A DNA stretch of 64,000 bases from Hevea brasiliensis (taxonomy: Eukaryota > Streptophyta > Magnoliopsida > Malpighiales > Euphorbiaceae): assembly GCF_030052815.1 (NCBI RefSeq), contig NC_079496.1, positions 5,270,001 to 5,334,000 on the forward strand, in the 5' to 3' direction. Positions 13,499 through 27,365 of the stretch are shown here, piece after piece; position 1 is the first letter of the stretch, and the number at the start of each line of letters is the position of its first letter. Made by a program: the position numbers and the translations under genes. Under the pieces are notes generated by a model. The model saw only the letters and a program-made list of their open reading frames with translations. It was not told the origin of the DNA and made no database searches.

Positions 13499-15754
13499 TG
13501 TAGTACCCTAATTTTTGAGAAAATATTAAATATGGTTGTTACTAGAAATAAAAATAAAATTTATAAAGTTTTGGGGAGAAAAATTTAATTTGAACTTGGA
13601 CTTGAAAGAAAAGTTTTAGAAGTTTCAGGGTAGAAAATAGGATTTTTAGAAAGTTAAAGGACCAAAATGAAATTAGGTTAAAAAAAAGAGTGGACAGCAG
13701 TTGCACATCCACATGACTCCTCCAGCAGTTTCTATTAAAAAAAAAAAAGAAATGGAAAGAATAATCGGGAAAGAGGAGAGGAGGAAAAAGAAAGGAAAAG
13801 AAAGAAAGAAGGGAAGAAGGAGAAGAAGAGAAGGGAAGAAGGAGATGGTGCTAGATTTTTTCTGAGTTTCTCTAGCAAGAAAGAATACTAACAAGGGGGA
13901 AAAAGAAGGATTTTAGTATAGGATACTAGAATTAAAAAGAGAGAAATGGAGAATAAGGTGAACAGTAGCAGAAATAAGGGTTTAGTAGGGACAGCATGTT
14001 TCTCTTCCGTCCAGGTGAGTTAGGTATATCTTTACTGTTCATTTTTGGATATGTTGAAGGTCTATATGTGTAGAAGTTATGGTTAAAATTTGGTAAGTTT
14101 TCAATGGTTGGATTTGGAGATATACATTGTTGAACACAGGCTATCTGCAATTGGAATTCTGAATTTTAGTTATTGAAATTTAAGGAAAATAAATAGTTAG
14201 CATGCTTAGAAAATTATGAAATTTAGTACAAATGATCTTTAGGATGTTCAGGCTGCTGTGTTAAAATTTGGTGAATTGTAGACTTGTGGTTAATGAGATA
14301 TAAATTATTTTGTATAATTTGTCTGATTAAGAATAATTTCTGAAAAATTCAGAGTTTAAAGGGTTAGATGAATATTTTGATATCTCATGATGTAGAGATA
14401 CTTGAATGCTAAAATTTTTACCGATGTTGTATAGGGATGTCTTGAATATATGGTTAAAATTTTGGATTTATCTGACTGTTGGATCATTATATACAAATTT
14501 GAATGCATAAGCTGCCAGATTGGGTATTAATGGTTAAGTTAAGTTGAATAAGTGATTTTGATGGAACTAAGATTATTTTGAGATCAGATATGAAGCTGTT
14601 GAATTGTTATGTGATTGTGGAATATTTTTTGAGAAATATATATGTGGATTTTAGTTGGATTTGCGGTGTATGAGTATATTTTAATGATTAAGGAAATTAT
14701 GGAATTGAGTATTATTTTTAATATTATAATTTTTATAGACCTATAAGTTGGATCATTGAAAATATTGATATGATTAATGGCTTGTAAATTTGAGATTTAT
14801 GATGGAGAGTTTAGTCCAATTAAAATGGAAATGCTGGTAAATTTTATCACATTTTTAATTAGAAAAGTGGAAGTTTATGGTTGATTTTGATTTATTACTG
14901 TTATGGTTTTAGGAGGAGCTTTTAATTATGGTTTTAAGTGGTTGGAAAGTGATATTTGCTGGTTGGTATCATGAGGTCAAGTGAGTAGCATTTACAATAT
15001 ATGGCATGAATTTGCTTCTCAATTGATTCTTGATCCTTTGAAAATTGAAAATGGTGATTTGCTTCCGATATTATTGTTGATTATTTGATTCATCTTTATT
15101 GTTCAATCTAATTCCATTTTATTATTGCTCATTGCCATTCCAATATTTCATGCATACTAGCAAGTCTAGAAAGAGAGTTGGAGGTTATGAAATAGAGATA
15201 AATGGTAAATGATGATGAGATTAATAGCTTGTACAGAGAGATAAATGATAGTAGTAAAGTTCAACAGATGTAATTTAATATTTTGGAATTATAAGAAGAA
15301 TTATGAGATTGTAGGCATTTATGATGAAATTGTTTGGCTACTTTGGGTAGCAATGATTTGTGTGGCAGAAGTTAGTTATTGGAGTTTATAAATTTGATGG
15401 TCTATAGTATTGACAATCATAATATGCTCTTGTATCACTATGAGATATAAAATTATATTTAGCATATTTGCTCCCGTTAGAGGGGTGCCAGCAGTTCAAT
15501 TTAGTGTAGTAGGAAAGGGCTGCCCATAGAGAGTGTGAAGCCACCACTGCTAGATTTGACACAGCATTGCTATGATTTTTATATCTATTTTAATACTCCG
15601 GCATCTCTTTGGATATCAAGTACCAATTATCAATAATTTTTATATCTATGAGGAATACTTGGAGACTAGGAAAAATATAATTTGAGCGATTTGAAGATTC
15701 TAGAATTTGCATAGCATGTTGATTTAATTATTTATTTTATTCAGCTTGTTCTAA

Positions 15755-15840
<86 letters not shown>

Positions 15841-16097
15841 CTATCCATTTGGCTTATTTCTTCTATATTTCTTTTTGTTGCATGATGAATATTGCAAATG
15901 CCAACTCACTGGGTAGTTTATGCTCACCCCACCCAACTCACTAGTTTTGCAGGAAATTTAGGGTGAAATTGGGTATTAGTTTGATGGATCTTAAAGCTTT
16001 GATTGGCTAGATTCCACAGTCTTAGAGAGCAAAGGAAGAATGATTATTCAGTAGAGATAAGGAAGAGTGATTATTCAGTAGAGATAAGGGTGTTATA
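13499..16097 (+). repeat. 3' LTR of LARD-like element
   Basis: It is collinear with 8711-11307, beginning TGTAGTACCC and ending GGGTGTTATA. It differs by point changes, a shorter ATT tract (15758-15840), and a local duplication of about 27 bases just before its end (16032-16086). Confidence 0.87.
15758..15840. repeat. (ATT)n microsatellite in 3' LTR
   Basis: About 27 ATT triplets, orthologous to the tract at 10968. Confidence 0.97.
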
Positions 16098-17396
16098 AAT
16101 TTAAATAAGGTCCCTTAGGCAAATCCCAAATCGGTAAAGCACGGAGATGGTCTTGAGTTTAAAAAGTAATGATATATAAAATAAGGAACCAATCACTAGA
16201 GGCGCTTTTTGGTAGAATGACCTGAAGAGTTGAAAGAATTTCAGGGTTAATCGATGATCTCCTGGAAAGTTCTCCATTCCACCTATGGGACAAAATCGTG
16301 AGGCTTACGGCCAAAGCAGATAATTCTTTTAGTGGTTGGAGTCTGATCGTTACAGGGTCATCATGATAATTTATATTTTAAAATTTTAATAATTCCATAA
16401 AATATTTAAATTCTATTTTATATAAAATAAAATATATAAAAATTTATAAATATTATTATAAAAAATATATATTTTATATTTAATTAAATATTTATATAAA
16501 CGAGTTCGGTTAATAGATATTTAATATATAAAACTCGAACCCATCATGAATATTAAATTTTAAATCTAAACTTATTTCAAATCAGATTATAAATTATCTA
16601 AATCTATTTCATTAGGATTCAATCAGATTTGGTACTTATAAAAATCTAATCTGTTATTATCCTTAGCGAGGTTTAGAAAAAAGCCCTGCAAATAGTAAGG
16701 TGAAACGATCAAACGTTAATTTTCTGCAAATAGCAAATATGTAAGATTAGTCCCCTTTTCATATTATCAACAATTTCATCCCATAAAAGCAATAATTACC
16801 TTACAGTAAGATTTTTTTATTTATTTATACCCTAATCAACATCTCTCATATCACGCATTCAACTAATTAAGCAATATGTTTTTATTGCAAATAAAAATCT
16901 TCAACTGCCGTGCAATGGAACTCACTTGAGAACTATGATTTAGCATTTAATATGATCTCTTGCATAGCCATGCAAAAATAAATAATTAAAAAATGCAAAA
17001 AAATTTCAAGTATGGACCAATGCTTAGACCGTGCGAGACCATGCGGTTTGGCCCACTCGCCATACGTGAAATGATAGAATGGCATGATGATGATATCATA
17101 TTGCATTTGATGTGAAATAGTAATTCAATAATTGATATATATATATTTAACTTATTTAATTTTATATTTAAATTTTATCTAAATAAAAATATATATTTAA
17201 ATATTGATTATTTTGATATTTAATAAATTATATATTAAACAATAAATATATTATATAAAAATTTATATTTATTTTTTATTTTTATATCAATAAAATAAGT
17301 ATCTTATGTGAAATTTTAAATTCGTGTTTTAATTAGTCCAACGGGAAAAAAACAAAAATAGGTGTTATATTGAGTGAGTGTGATATAATTTCTCAC
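16098..17396. other. AT-rich intergenic stretch
   Basis: 16098-16370 looks like part of another LTR (low-complexity, no frame). 16370-17396 is strongly AT-rich with no gene, no clear element and no RNA gene that I can recognise. Confidence 0.5.
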
Positions 17397-17405
17397 TGTT
17401 TAGGG

Positions 17406-18523
17406 GGTTATTTACCAAAAAGGGGTAATCAAAAATAAAATTTTCTCAAAACAGGTGAGTTTGAAATTAATTACAAAAAAGGAGTGAATTGTGCTGAGTT
17501 GAATGGGTTGAATGCAAGACGCTAACTATAATAGCGTTTTTAAGGTCTGGACGCTATTCATAATAGTGTCCGGATGAAAAATTTGAAAGGAAAGCTGGAC
17601 GCTATTCAAAATAGCGTCCAGCTTTCCTTTAAATAATAAAAAATTAATTAAAAAAAATTTAAAGGAGTAGCGTCCAACCTTATTTTTAATTTTTAATTAT
17701 TTTATTTTATATTTTAAATAAAATATAAATATTATTTTAATAAATAATATTATAATATTTAATATTATATATTATAATATTTTTATTATAAAAAATTATT
17801 TTTTAATTTAAAATTAAATTTTAATTAAATAAAAAAATTAAAATATAAAATATTATTATAATAAAATAATTAAAAATTAAAATGAAAAATATAAATAGCA
17901 TCCAGATTTTATTTTTAATTTTTTAATTATTTTATTTTATATTTTAAATAAAAATATAAATATTATTTTAATAAATAATAGCATAATAATTAAAATTATA
18001 TATTATAATATATAATTTTTTTATTATTATACTATTATTTATTAAAATAATATTTATATTTTTATTTAAAATATAAAAATTAAATAATTAAAAAATTAAA
18101 TAAGAAGCTGAACGTTATTTATAGTAGCGTTCAGGTTTTTATTGAATTTTTTTAAAATTTTTATTATAATAATATTTTATATTTTAATTTTTTATTTAAT
18201 TAAAATTTAATTTTAAATTAAAAAATAATTTTTTATTATAAAAATATTATAATATATAATATTAATTATTATAATATTATTTATTAAAATAATATTTATA
18301 TTTTATTTAAAATATTAAAAAATTTAAAACAAAAGCTGAACGCTGCTATAAGCAGCGTCCAGCTTTTTTACTATTTTTTAACGCTATTATTAATCACGTT
18401 TTGGACATTAAAACGCTACTGATATTAGCGTTTTTAAACTTTTGACTTTTCTCGTTCGGATCAAGTAAACACTCAATTTTAGTAATTTTTGTTCCCTTTT
18501 ACCCTTGTACGGTCAATTTCCCC
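17406..18523. mobile_element. Mutator-like non-autonomous element with palindromes (1.1 kb)
   Basis: It is flanked by a perfect 9-bp direct repeat, TGTTTAGGG, at 17397-17405 and 18524-18532; a 9-bp target duplication is typical of Mutator-like transposons. The ends are inverted relatives of each other (GGTTATTTACC against GGGGAAATTGACC). Inside are several palindromes with a GACGCTA/TAGCGTC core (for example 17594-17623, 18109-18135 and 18336-18364) separated by very AT-rich spacers. It has no coding capacity. It is a diverged relative of the element at 55547-58285 and lies about 95 bp upstream of the CslG ATG, in what would be its promoter. Confidence 0.8.
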
Positions 18524-18618
18524 TGTTTAGGGTCATGATTTTTCGTCATCAATTATTTCAAGGGAGAAGCAACACATTCTCTCCATCCGAACTCACAATT
18601 CAGAGAAAACCTGAAAGC

Positions 18619-19231
18619 ATGGACTACTCTTTCCCTCTCCATATCTGCAATTATAATGTCCACAAGCTTTACACCATCATAAACAGGTCTCATGCACTCG
18701 TCCATTGTATTGCCATAGCTTTCTTGGTTTATTATAGAGCTTCCTTTCTCTTTCAAGACCCTGAAATCAGAGCCACACCTATTGTTCCATGGCTTCTAGT
18801 TTTTGCCTCTGAGCTTCTTCTCTCCTTCATGTGGCTCCTTGGCCTAGGTTCTCGGTGGAGACCTGTTTCTCGAACTGTATTTCCCGAAAGATTGCCCGAA
18901 GATAGCAAACTCCCTGGTATAGATGTGTTCATATGCACAGCGGATCCTGATAAAAAGCCAAGCAACCATGGAGGTGATGAACACAGTTTTGTCCGCCATG
19001 GCATTGGATTACCCGGTGGAGAAGCTTCATTTGTATTTATCAGATGATGGTGGTGCTGCTATAACTTTGCATGGCATGAGAGAGGCTTGGAAGTTTGCAA
19101 GGTGGTGGCTTCCATTTTGCAGTAGATATGGAATCAAGACAAGGTGTCCTAACGCTTACTTTTCTGGTGGTGAGGATGAATATAACCACCATAAGAGTAC
19201 CCAGTTCATAGCTGACAGGGAAAAGATTCAG
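18619..19231 (+). pseudogene. CslG: CslG exon 1
   Basis: ATG at 18619 opens MDYSFPLHICNYNVHKLYT, and ends at the donor AAGATTCAG/GTTCGC. The start is preferred over an upstream in-frame ATG at 18505 because that would lie inside the transposon at 17406-18523 and family proteins start shortly before PLHxC. Two membrane segments follow (ALVHCIAIAFLVYY and PWLLVFASELLLSFMWLL), then RPVSRTVFPERLPED and DVFICTADPDKKPS. Just after this the frame jumps: a 4-base insertion (18963-18970, apparently a local AGCM duplication) moves the frame, and the family sequence resumes as MEVMNTVLSAMALDYPVEK and LYLSDDGGAAITLHGM, which carries the first catalytic Asp region. Confidence 0.93.
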
Positions 19232-19849
19232 GTTCGCTAATTGAAACTAAATTATGGTTTTGTCTGCAGTGGCTAATAATTTATTAAAGAAACCAGCTAA
19301 CCGATACACTTAACTAATTAAAGGCCTTCTGGAGTTTCTTTTTCTTTTCACTTAATAACTATAATCTGAACAAGTACACTATGGGGTTATTGCCCAAGCT
19401 AAACACTTGTAAAGTAAAAGATTAATTGCTAATTAATAAAGTTACTTTCATTAATTAGAATTGTTGTATTGCTGAAGGTTATACTCATGCATTATTTTGC
19501 GAAAAATAAATTTTATATGAAAAATATTTTTTATTAAAATTATTTAGTAAAAAAATATTTTCTAGGAAAATAATTATTATTGTTTGATTATAATGTTAAA
19601 TTAGTGGTATGCATTTATATTATATGTAAAATTTTTACACTTTAATGAAATTATCAAATTCTGAAAAATGATAAAATAAAAGACATTTATCTTAAAAATG
19701 ATTTAATTTTTTTCTTTTGAATAAGAAAATATTTTCCATTAACTATTTTTTTAAGTGCTTAAAATAATAAAAAAATTATAAAAAAATATTATAAAAAATA
19801 TTTTCTGCAAAATAAAAAAAAAACCCTAAATATAAATTTCTGTGATCAG
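19232..19849 (+). other. CslG intron 1
   Basis: 618 bp, AT-rich, with a GT start and TGTGATCAG end. No inserted element is apparent. Confidence 0.8.
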
Positions 19850-19954
19850 GAAGAATATGAAAATTTGAAGCAAGGTATAGTGAGAGCAAGAGAAAATGGC
19901 TTCCTTGGAGAAAGAAAGAGCTGGAAAAGGTGGAATCACTCTCCAATAATTGAG
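19850..19954 (+). pseudogene. CslG: CslG exon 2
   Basis: 35 codons (EEYENLKQGIVRARENGFLG and on) lie between a CAG acceptor and a GAG/GTATTT donor and remain in frame. This covers the poorly conserved linker between the first catalytic Asp and the VYVSREKRP block. No lesion is seen. The downstream intron holds the whole retrotransposon nest, so splicing from this donor would have to bridge 32 kb. Confidence 0.85.
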
Positions 19955-22900
19955 GTATTTAGACCATTTTATACAGAAAGTTGTATTTATGTTGTACCAT
20001 TTTCCACTATGTTAGGTACCTTTCCTTCGATCTGAAGCATAGAAAATGCGTAGATAAATGCATTACTAAAAAATTAATAGATCTATTAATAACACATGCT
20101 TTTTGCATTTTGAAAATATGGCCGAAATCTATGAAGGTATAGGGGTAAGGAAATGATGAAGTGGCGGGGGAGCCATGTGCAGATAGGGATTGTAATACCC
20201 TCACTGTAGCAATTTCGTATATTCTACTATTCAGGTGACTGACATCGGTCCGGACAGTTAAAACGTCTGGAAAAATATTTAGACTAAAGTAAGGAGTCAT
20301 AATTAACTAAAATATTAACAAGAAAAATGTAGAAAAAATTTTAGAAATAAAATACAACCAAGTTAAATGAGCCGGTGCCCTAGCGATGAGTAACCCAGTG
20401 GGAAGTTGCGGTCCTCGCAGCTAGAAACCCTAAACTCAGGGAAAAATTCATGAAATAATTTTTGGGACTCCAGAAAAGAGTCATTGAGGTTTCTATGTCA
20501 TTAGAATGACAATAAAAGGCTTAGAAAAATTTTTCGAACGGCAAAGACGATTTAGCTCAATAAGTCAAATGGATGGCATTTTGGTCATTTCGTCTTTGGA
20601 GATGATTTTTGACTGACTAGTTCAGTTAAGTAAATAATTATTATGACATAAAATGTGAATAAATATTGATAGAAAATTTATTAAAAATGAGTAGTAAAGC
20701 AAGGAAAAGAAAATGAAATTAAAAAGTTTAATAATGACATCATGCATGTGTAAGCATGATGCAATTAAATTCCTTCCACCAATCACCATTTAACAAATTT
20801 ATTTAAGAGATAAAATTGGAGATAAATACACAAAATTCCCTCATCTTCCTCATTTGTCTTCTTGGCCGAAATTCCCTAGAGAAAGAAACCACCATTTATG
20901 CTCTTCCATGAGCTTATCAAACCTTGATTTTCTACCATAGCATCACCTACTCTCTTCACTAAATTTGATCCTCACACCTTAAATCACCACTAGGTAACAA
21001 AAGGAAGAGGAAAAAGAAAGGTTTTGGCAAGCATGGGAGTAGCTACAACAAGGTTAGTGTCCAATCTCTTTATTTTTTTCTTTAAGTTCACGTTAGGGGG
21101 TTGAATTGAGTTGAGATTTATAAGGAATTGAAATGAAATTCATTGGTATGCTCACTCTACATTTTCGATAGCCATGGTAATCTTAGTGTAGTGATGAATT
21201 TCTTTGATTTAAAGGAGTGTGTAGGCTGCCCTTGATGTGAATGTATCACTTCAATTATTAATTTATGAGTTTGGTACAAGAAATTGGAACTTAGCAAAAT
21301 TTAGGGCTAGGGTTTGGGCAACAAATTATGATTTTGCTCATGTATTGGTGAAAGGAAATTCTAATGGTCAATTAGTGACCATTTGATTATGTTTGAGTAG
21401 GAATTGAAGTGAATTGTGCCATGGGAATTGAGGTTAGAGGTGCTGCCTTGAGTGACCTGCAGGGCTGGGTGTGAGTCCAGCAAGGCTGGATAGCTTTAAC
21501 TTGAGTTGTGTAGATTCAATAGGTGCAAGGCTAATTGGATATGAAATTAAACACATAATGGCACGACTTTGATGAAGGAACTCTATCTAGAAAACAAACT
21601 TAGGATACCCTAAAAAATTAATCAAATTCGGGTAACACACATTTTGCCTGGGCAAAATGACCAAATGAACAGTGTTCATTCATTTGGTCATAACTCAGTA
21701 TAGAAAGGTCCAATTGACCTGAAATTTATATCAATGAAAAGCTTAGACAATTTAGAACAACTTTTATGCTGAACACAAACTCTAATTCTGGATTTAACCA
21801 AATGAAATTATTGGCCAAATTTGAACTACCAAATCTGTCAGAATGGTATTTTGCCCAAAATTTTTGGGTAGATACCAATCCGACTAGTCTTGCTCAAAGT
21901 GGCATATCTTAAGTTAGAAAACTCCAAATTGAGTGATTCAAAAAAGGAATTAAAGAAGACACATAAAGGAATAACTTTCATGAAGATAATATTGTCAAAT
22001 TCTTACTGTAAAATTGACCAATGGAACAGTAAACCAAGTACTTTAAATCTGAAAATTTTAAATAACTAACCCTAAGCTTTGAAATGGAATTGGCAACCAA
22101 TGCCAACAACTTTACAATGCAAAATGTGGTATGTTGGTGATATTAGAACCAATATACCTATTGTCTATAAAAAAGTCAATATTTTAGTTGACTAATGAAA
22201 TGAATAGTAACCATAAAATTTCAATTTCAAAGAATTACATAATTAAAAAGTGTAATTGCCCTAGTAAGCCTAGTGTGATTGGTTTGTATAGGTTGGTATG
22301 CCAATAGGGTTTTATTAGTAGTACTACACATGGCATTGTGTCATTCTGTGATTTTATGGCTTTTAGCCATTCTGATATCAGTGTGATACTTGGCCTTGTG
22401 CCCAATGTTTATTACAGCTTAATAGTTGTTCTGTTGCACACCGGGAAACACATTCTGACCGATGGTGTGACGGCCTAAGGTACTTGATACCCAGTGCCAG
22501 TTTACCCATTTATCCAGTCCAATCATCCAGTATAGGTTACTTGAGCAACTAAAATGGAAATGGATAAATTTAAGTAAATAACTAATATAAACAATGCAAT
22601 ATGAATAATATTACAAATAAATTGTCTATATGAGAAATCAGCATATATACTGTATATTTATTTTCTTTTTAGTTCTTTTTATTTTATTATTGACACCACT
22701 AAGTTTTATTGCTTAGCGCGTTGCTTTTTGCTACGCGTAAGTTCTAAAGAGACTGATAGAGAGCCCAGTAGACCACAGACTGGGTGAGACTTATATACAG
22801 ATCTACATAGTGTCCGTTTCACCTCACAGACTATAGTGCATTAGTAGGATATTAGGTCCTATTTTGATATTTTGTACTATTTCTATTTTATAATTAAACT

Positions 22901-25900
22901 TTTATTTTCTCATGTATAGTTGAAACTCATGTAAAATATTTTGGTATTAATGCAAATATTTGTAATTTGTGTTTATAAATGAAAATTTAGTATTTATTTA
23001 TGATTTATACATGATTATCATATGAAATGAATGAATGATAAATAGAAGAATTTTTTAGAAATGGTTGAGAAATATTGAGATTATGTTGATATAATAGAGT
23101 TTGAGAATGATTGAATGTCACACCTTACCCCTCTGTAAGGCATAACATGATCTCGTAGAATATCTAATGAACTACCAAACTTCACCTACCGATAACTCAT
23201 TAAGTACCCTACAAGGGATTTTAAAATAATTTTCTTTTTTTTATAAGTGGTGAGCATTTTCTAATAGGTATTAAAATATTTATTTAGATTTTGTAAACTA
23301 GTTAAAATTTTTATCCCATTTTATTTTTTTGTAAATTTTATAAAAATTTTGGCAGAGTGTCGTCTGTATTTTAAGAAAACAGTTCTTCAAATACCTGTAA
23401 AAAGCACTTCCAATACTTTATCTCAACAACTTCATCAATTTCCACAGCCATCTCAACCAAATTCAACATCATTTCTCAATTTTCAAAATTTAACAATCAT
23501 TAAAATCCTATTAATCAAATTCATTCAAATTAAAACAAAATACTTCCATTCATATTTCATTAAAGATAAAACAATTTATATACATCATTACAAAAATTTA
23601 CATTAGGAAAAATCCAAACCAAACCAAAATTTATTACAAGCTTAATGCAACTTTATACAACTGCTCATAACCAATTTTACATGTCCATACAGTTACATAC
23701 ATCAAAATAGTTTTTACAATCATAGTATAAATATATACCCAACAAAATTTCAGGGTAGGTTGCTCTACAATCCTCAGCAGCTCACTCTGCTGCTTTTCTA
23801 GTTTCTATATCTGCGATAGCAATAACAGCTATCGCTGAGTACTAGGACTCAGTGGTGCACAACATACTAAAATAATCTTTCTTTGAAATTTAAAACATAT
23901 TTATTCAAAAATTAAATTGAACATGCGATATCAATACAAAACATGATTTACAAGATTTTAATTCAAATAATTTTATTTCAAAGTCTCAAAACCATTTACA
24001 TAATAACACACAGTTATATCATGCCATTCGAAATAAATATAATCTCAATAGCCGGAGGCTAAGGAGAAGTCACAACACAAGGCTAGCTAGCTCAAATATA
24101 TGGGAACCCATTCTTTTTCTTCTTCTACTGGCACACACCTCAACACTTCAGCCAGAGAAGGAATCAAAATTCAAAACTGATTTCCCCTACTAGTCATGCT
24201 AGTGAAGTGTTCAAATATATGGTCATGACACTGTGGTTTCAAAACTTATCTTAACAATTTACGAAACATTTATTTCCATTTCAAACATACACAAATAAAC
24301 TTTCAACAATTCAAAGCAAAAGCATAATACACATTTCATGCACTTTGTAAATGAATTTTTAAAGCATATTGATGTTGTGCGCAAACTTTAAGCGAGTCGC
24401 CTCTTGGCCTTGACTCGATCCCTCGGGTTCTTTTCCGGTATTCTTTTCCATTAAAACACACAGTTTTACAGTGTTTCAGTATCACAACTCATCATAAATC
24501 CAAAAATAAATTCAAATTCACTTATACCTAGCTTTAATATGCTAAACTTGACGTTCTTTAAATTTTATATTTTGGGGTTACTATTCATGATACTATTCAA
24601 GTCAATTTGTTGGCTTTCTAAGGTTTAATAGGTATGGGAATTCCAACTATACTCACATACCACATTTTGGTCATCAATTTTGTTGGTCTTGGTTGTTTTC
24701 TCAAAACTTAAGTCTTCTATGTAAATTTGTAAATTTTTAGTTTTGGTATCTTATGTTGCACTGTTCCATTGGTTATTTTGCTGTTAGAATTTGGCTAAGT
24801 TTTCTTCATAGAAATTGCTCCTTATTGTCTTAAATTTATTCTTCTTTTTGAATCACTCCAATTGGAGTTTTGTAGCTCAAGTTATAGCCATTTGAATCAT
24901 GACTGCCGGATTGGACTTACCCAAATTTTCTGAGCAAATTCTGGTTCTGGCAGTTTTAAGTCGCCAATTTTGGGTGGCTAAATGACTTAGTTAAGGGAAT
25001 AATTTGAGTTTGTGTTCTTCATAAAAGTTTTAGGTCTATATCTCAACTTTCTACTGGTAAAATTTCAAGACATTTAGACTTGTCTAGCCCAAGTTATGGC
25101 CAAATGAACAAACACTATTCATTTGATCATTTTTGTACAGGTCAGACTGCCTAAGTTTGGATTTGGTCAATTTGTTCACTAGGTTTTGGTCACTTTTTGG
25201 GCATCATTCCTAAATAAAAAAATGTATCATTTTGTGTCTAGTTTTATTCCCAATTGGCTTCACACCAATTGGGCTTGTAAATTTTTAGTTTTGGTCCTTA
25301 AAAAGGACCTTGTTCCTACTGCCTGCAGCATGACCCTAATCACTCCAAGTTTAAACTTAATTCTAACACTTCCAACATACCTCAATTGGTCACAAATGAC
25401 CATTTCCCAACTCCAACAAGGTCAAACACATCATTTAATAAATTCTCACTGTCGACACCATATTTTGGCCGATCTCCAAAATCAATAAACTTTGAAACCG
25501 ATCCCCAGTACTAAGTCTCCCTTTGACAGCCAATTACATTTTTGATCTCTCTTTGACTAGATGGTCACATTTCCGATCTCTCCTCACAAGGAATTGAATC
25601 AATGCTAAGTCCTCACATCAGCCAAAGCCTTGCCGGTCTATTAAATCACTCACCGATCTCTCAAACCCATTGTCGAATTTCCTAACCAGCCTAGTATATT
25701 CCTGATCTCTTTCGATAAACGAAATTGAACTGACACTAGACCTTTGTTACCAGTTTTATTGCCGATCTCCCTTTCAAAAGATTAGGAATGATCAAAGGTT
25801 CCATTCCGGTTTAATGATGGTCCCGATCTTAAATGTTCAAGCCAAATTTACAATTTTAATCAAGTCCTGTCTAGCGTTGGTTTCCTACCGATCTCATGCT

Positions 25901-26065
25901 CATTGTGTTTTCCGATCTCTCACACTTAGGTTAATAATCACTTTCAGTTATTTCAACATACTCAGACAATCAAGTGTTTAAATAATTTAGAAATTTTTCG
26001 ATCACAACCATTCATCGAACAAAAAAGGGCATTCCATTCCATTTCATTTCAAGAATTAGTACAAG

Positions 26066-26419
26066 TCATTCGGTTGGGGGATCACCCCCAGCCTGATCTA
26101 CATTTTGTCCATCTCCTCTCTCACCCTCAGCCTCCTCCTCGCTATCATTACCTTCATCCTCGGGAGCCAGGTTGGCCATCCAAGAGAAGTCCTCCTCAGG
26201 ATAACGCTTCTTAAGCTCGGCCAGGAGATCTCTGTGAGCATTCACATAAGCGCCGGCCACTCCGGTCACCATCTCTTCTTCTTTCGCCTTGAGCTCCTCA
26301 GCAAGGTGAGCAAGTTGAGAATCTTCATCGGCCCGGAGCGCTTGCACTTCTTCAAGAGCATGATCTAGCTCAGCCAGGACATGAGCTTGCTCGGCCAGCT
26401 TGTCCTCATAGAACTTCAT
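26066..26419 (-). pseudogene. Antisense LTR ORF 1, 3' remnant (5' LTR copy)
   Basis: This 117-residue frame is highly acidic and coiled-coil-like (EDKLAEQAHVLAELDHALEE, then a Glu/Asp-rich tail ending in a stop at 26066). It matches the C-terminal end of the longer antisense gene in the 3' LTR (43860-45728). The rest of that gene is removed here by the 1,293-bp deletion, which cuts it about 140 bp upstream of this frame. No function can be assigned beyond the family comparison. Confidence 0.75.
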
Positions 26420-26789
26420 TCACCCCTCAATTTGAGATATGTAGCCCTGAGCGGATGAAAGTTGAGATCAGAGGGAAGTTGCTTCATGACCCATCCTCTC
26501 GACCTCTTTACCCAGGCGATGCGCCTTCTCCCTTATGATGTGCTGGTTCACCAGGCACTCCTCTACTTCATCAGACGACCACGAGAACTGAATAGAAGGG
26601 GGGCTTGTCGCTCTCTGACCTTCGACACCGTTCATTTTCAAAGGAAATAAAGAATTTAAACTAAAAGAAAGATCAAAGCCCTTACCGGAGTCTGATCGGT
26701 GTCAGAAGAATTTGAGAAAAAGAGAGAATTTTGAAGTTGTTCGCAAGAGACTGAAAATGACATAAGAGAGTAACTGGCTAACCCCACCC

Positions 26790-26798
26790 CTATTTATA
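26790..26798 (-). promoter_or_regulatory. Antisense TATA box in 5' LTR
   Basis: Minus strand TATAAATAG, in the same place relative to the antisense ORF start as at 45878-45886 in the 3' LTR. Confidence 0.55.
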
Positions 26799-27365
26799 CT
26801 CGTCCGAGCATTTAATGCTCACGAGGTTCCAGGTAATGCATCGGATAGCGGGACTCGCCAGCTGTTCTCACACATCTCGCGAATATTCCCAAGATTCCAT
26901 AAAGAGATCGGCTAACTAGAGATCGGTAGATTAAGATAAATCTTTTGAATTGCGGATCGGTTTAGGGTCATTTAAATTAAAGGTCAGATCGGGTAAATAC
27001 TTCAGAGATCGGAAAATAATTAATGCAATAATAATAAGATGATAATTGACAAAATAAAATCTTTATTTCCAAAAGATCGGATTACATCATTTGGGCGATC
27101 TCTAGAGATCGGATTGCATTAAAAATGGACTACATTATTTCGGTGATCTCTAGAGATCAGATTACATTAAAAATAAAATACATCATTTGGGCGATCTCTA
27201 GAGACCAGTGGAACATCCCATCTAAAGGCCTATGTCAAAGCCTAGTCTCGTGGCTGAGTCAAAATATGTGTTTGACCAGGAGACCAGCTGTTGACATCAG
27301 ATAGATGTACAGCTCAGATGGGGTGACTATGACTCCCATGAAGATAAGAGACGTCGTCATCAATG

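Noticed and set aside
18505..18618. Upstream in-frame ATG for CslG
   Set aside because: It falls within the transposon at 17406-18523, and family proteins begin close to the ATG at 18619.
26105..26368. Plus-strand frame that looks like a signal peptide/membrane protein
   Set aside because: It is the complement of the acidic coiled-coil antisense frame; the same shadow appears at 43899-44252.
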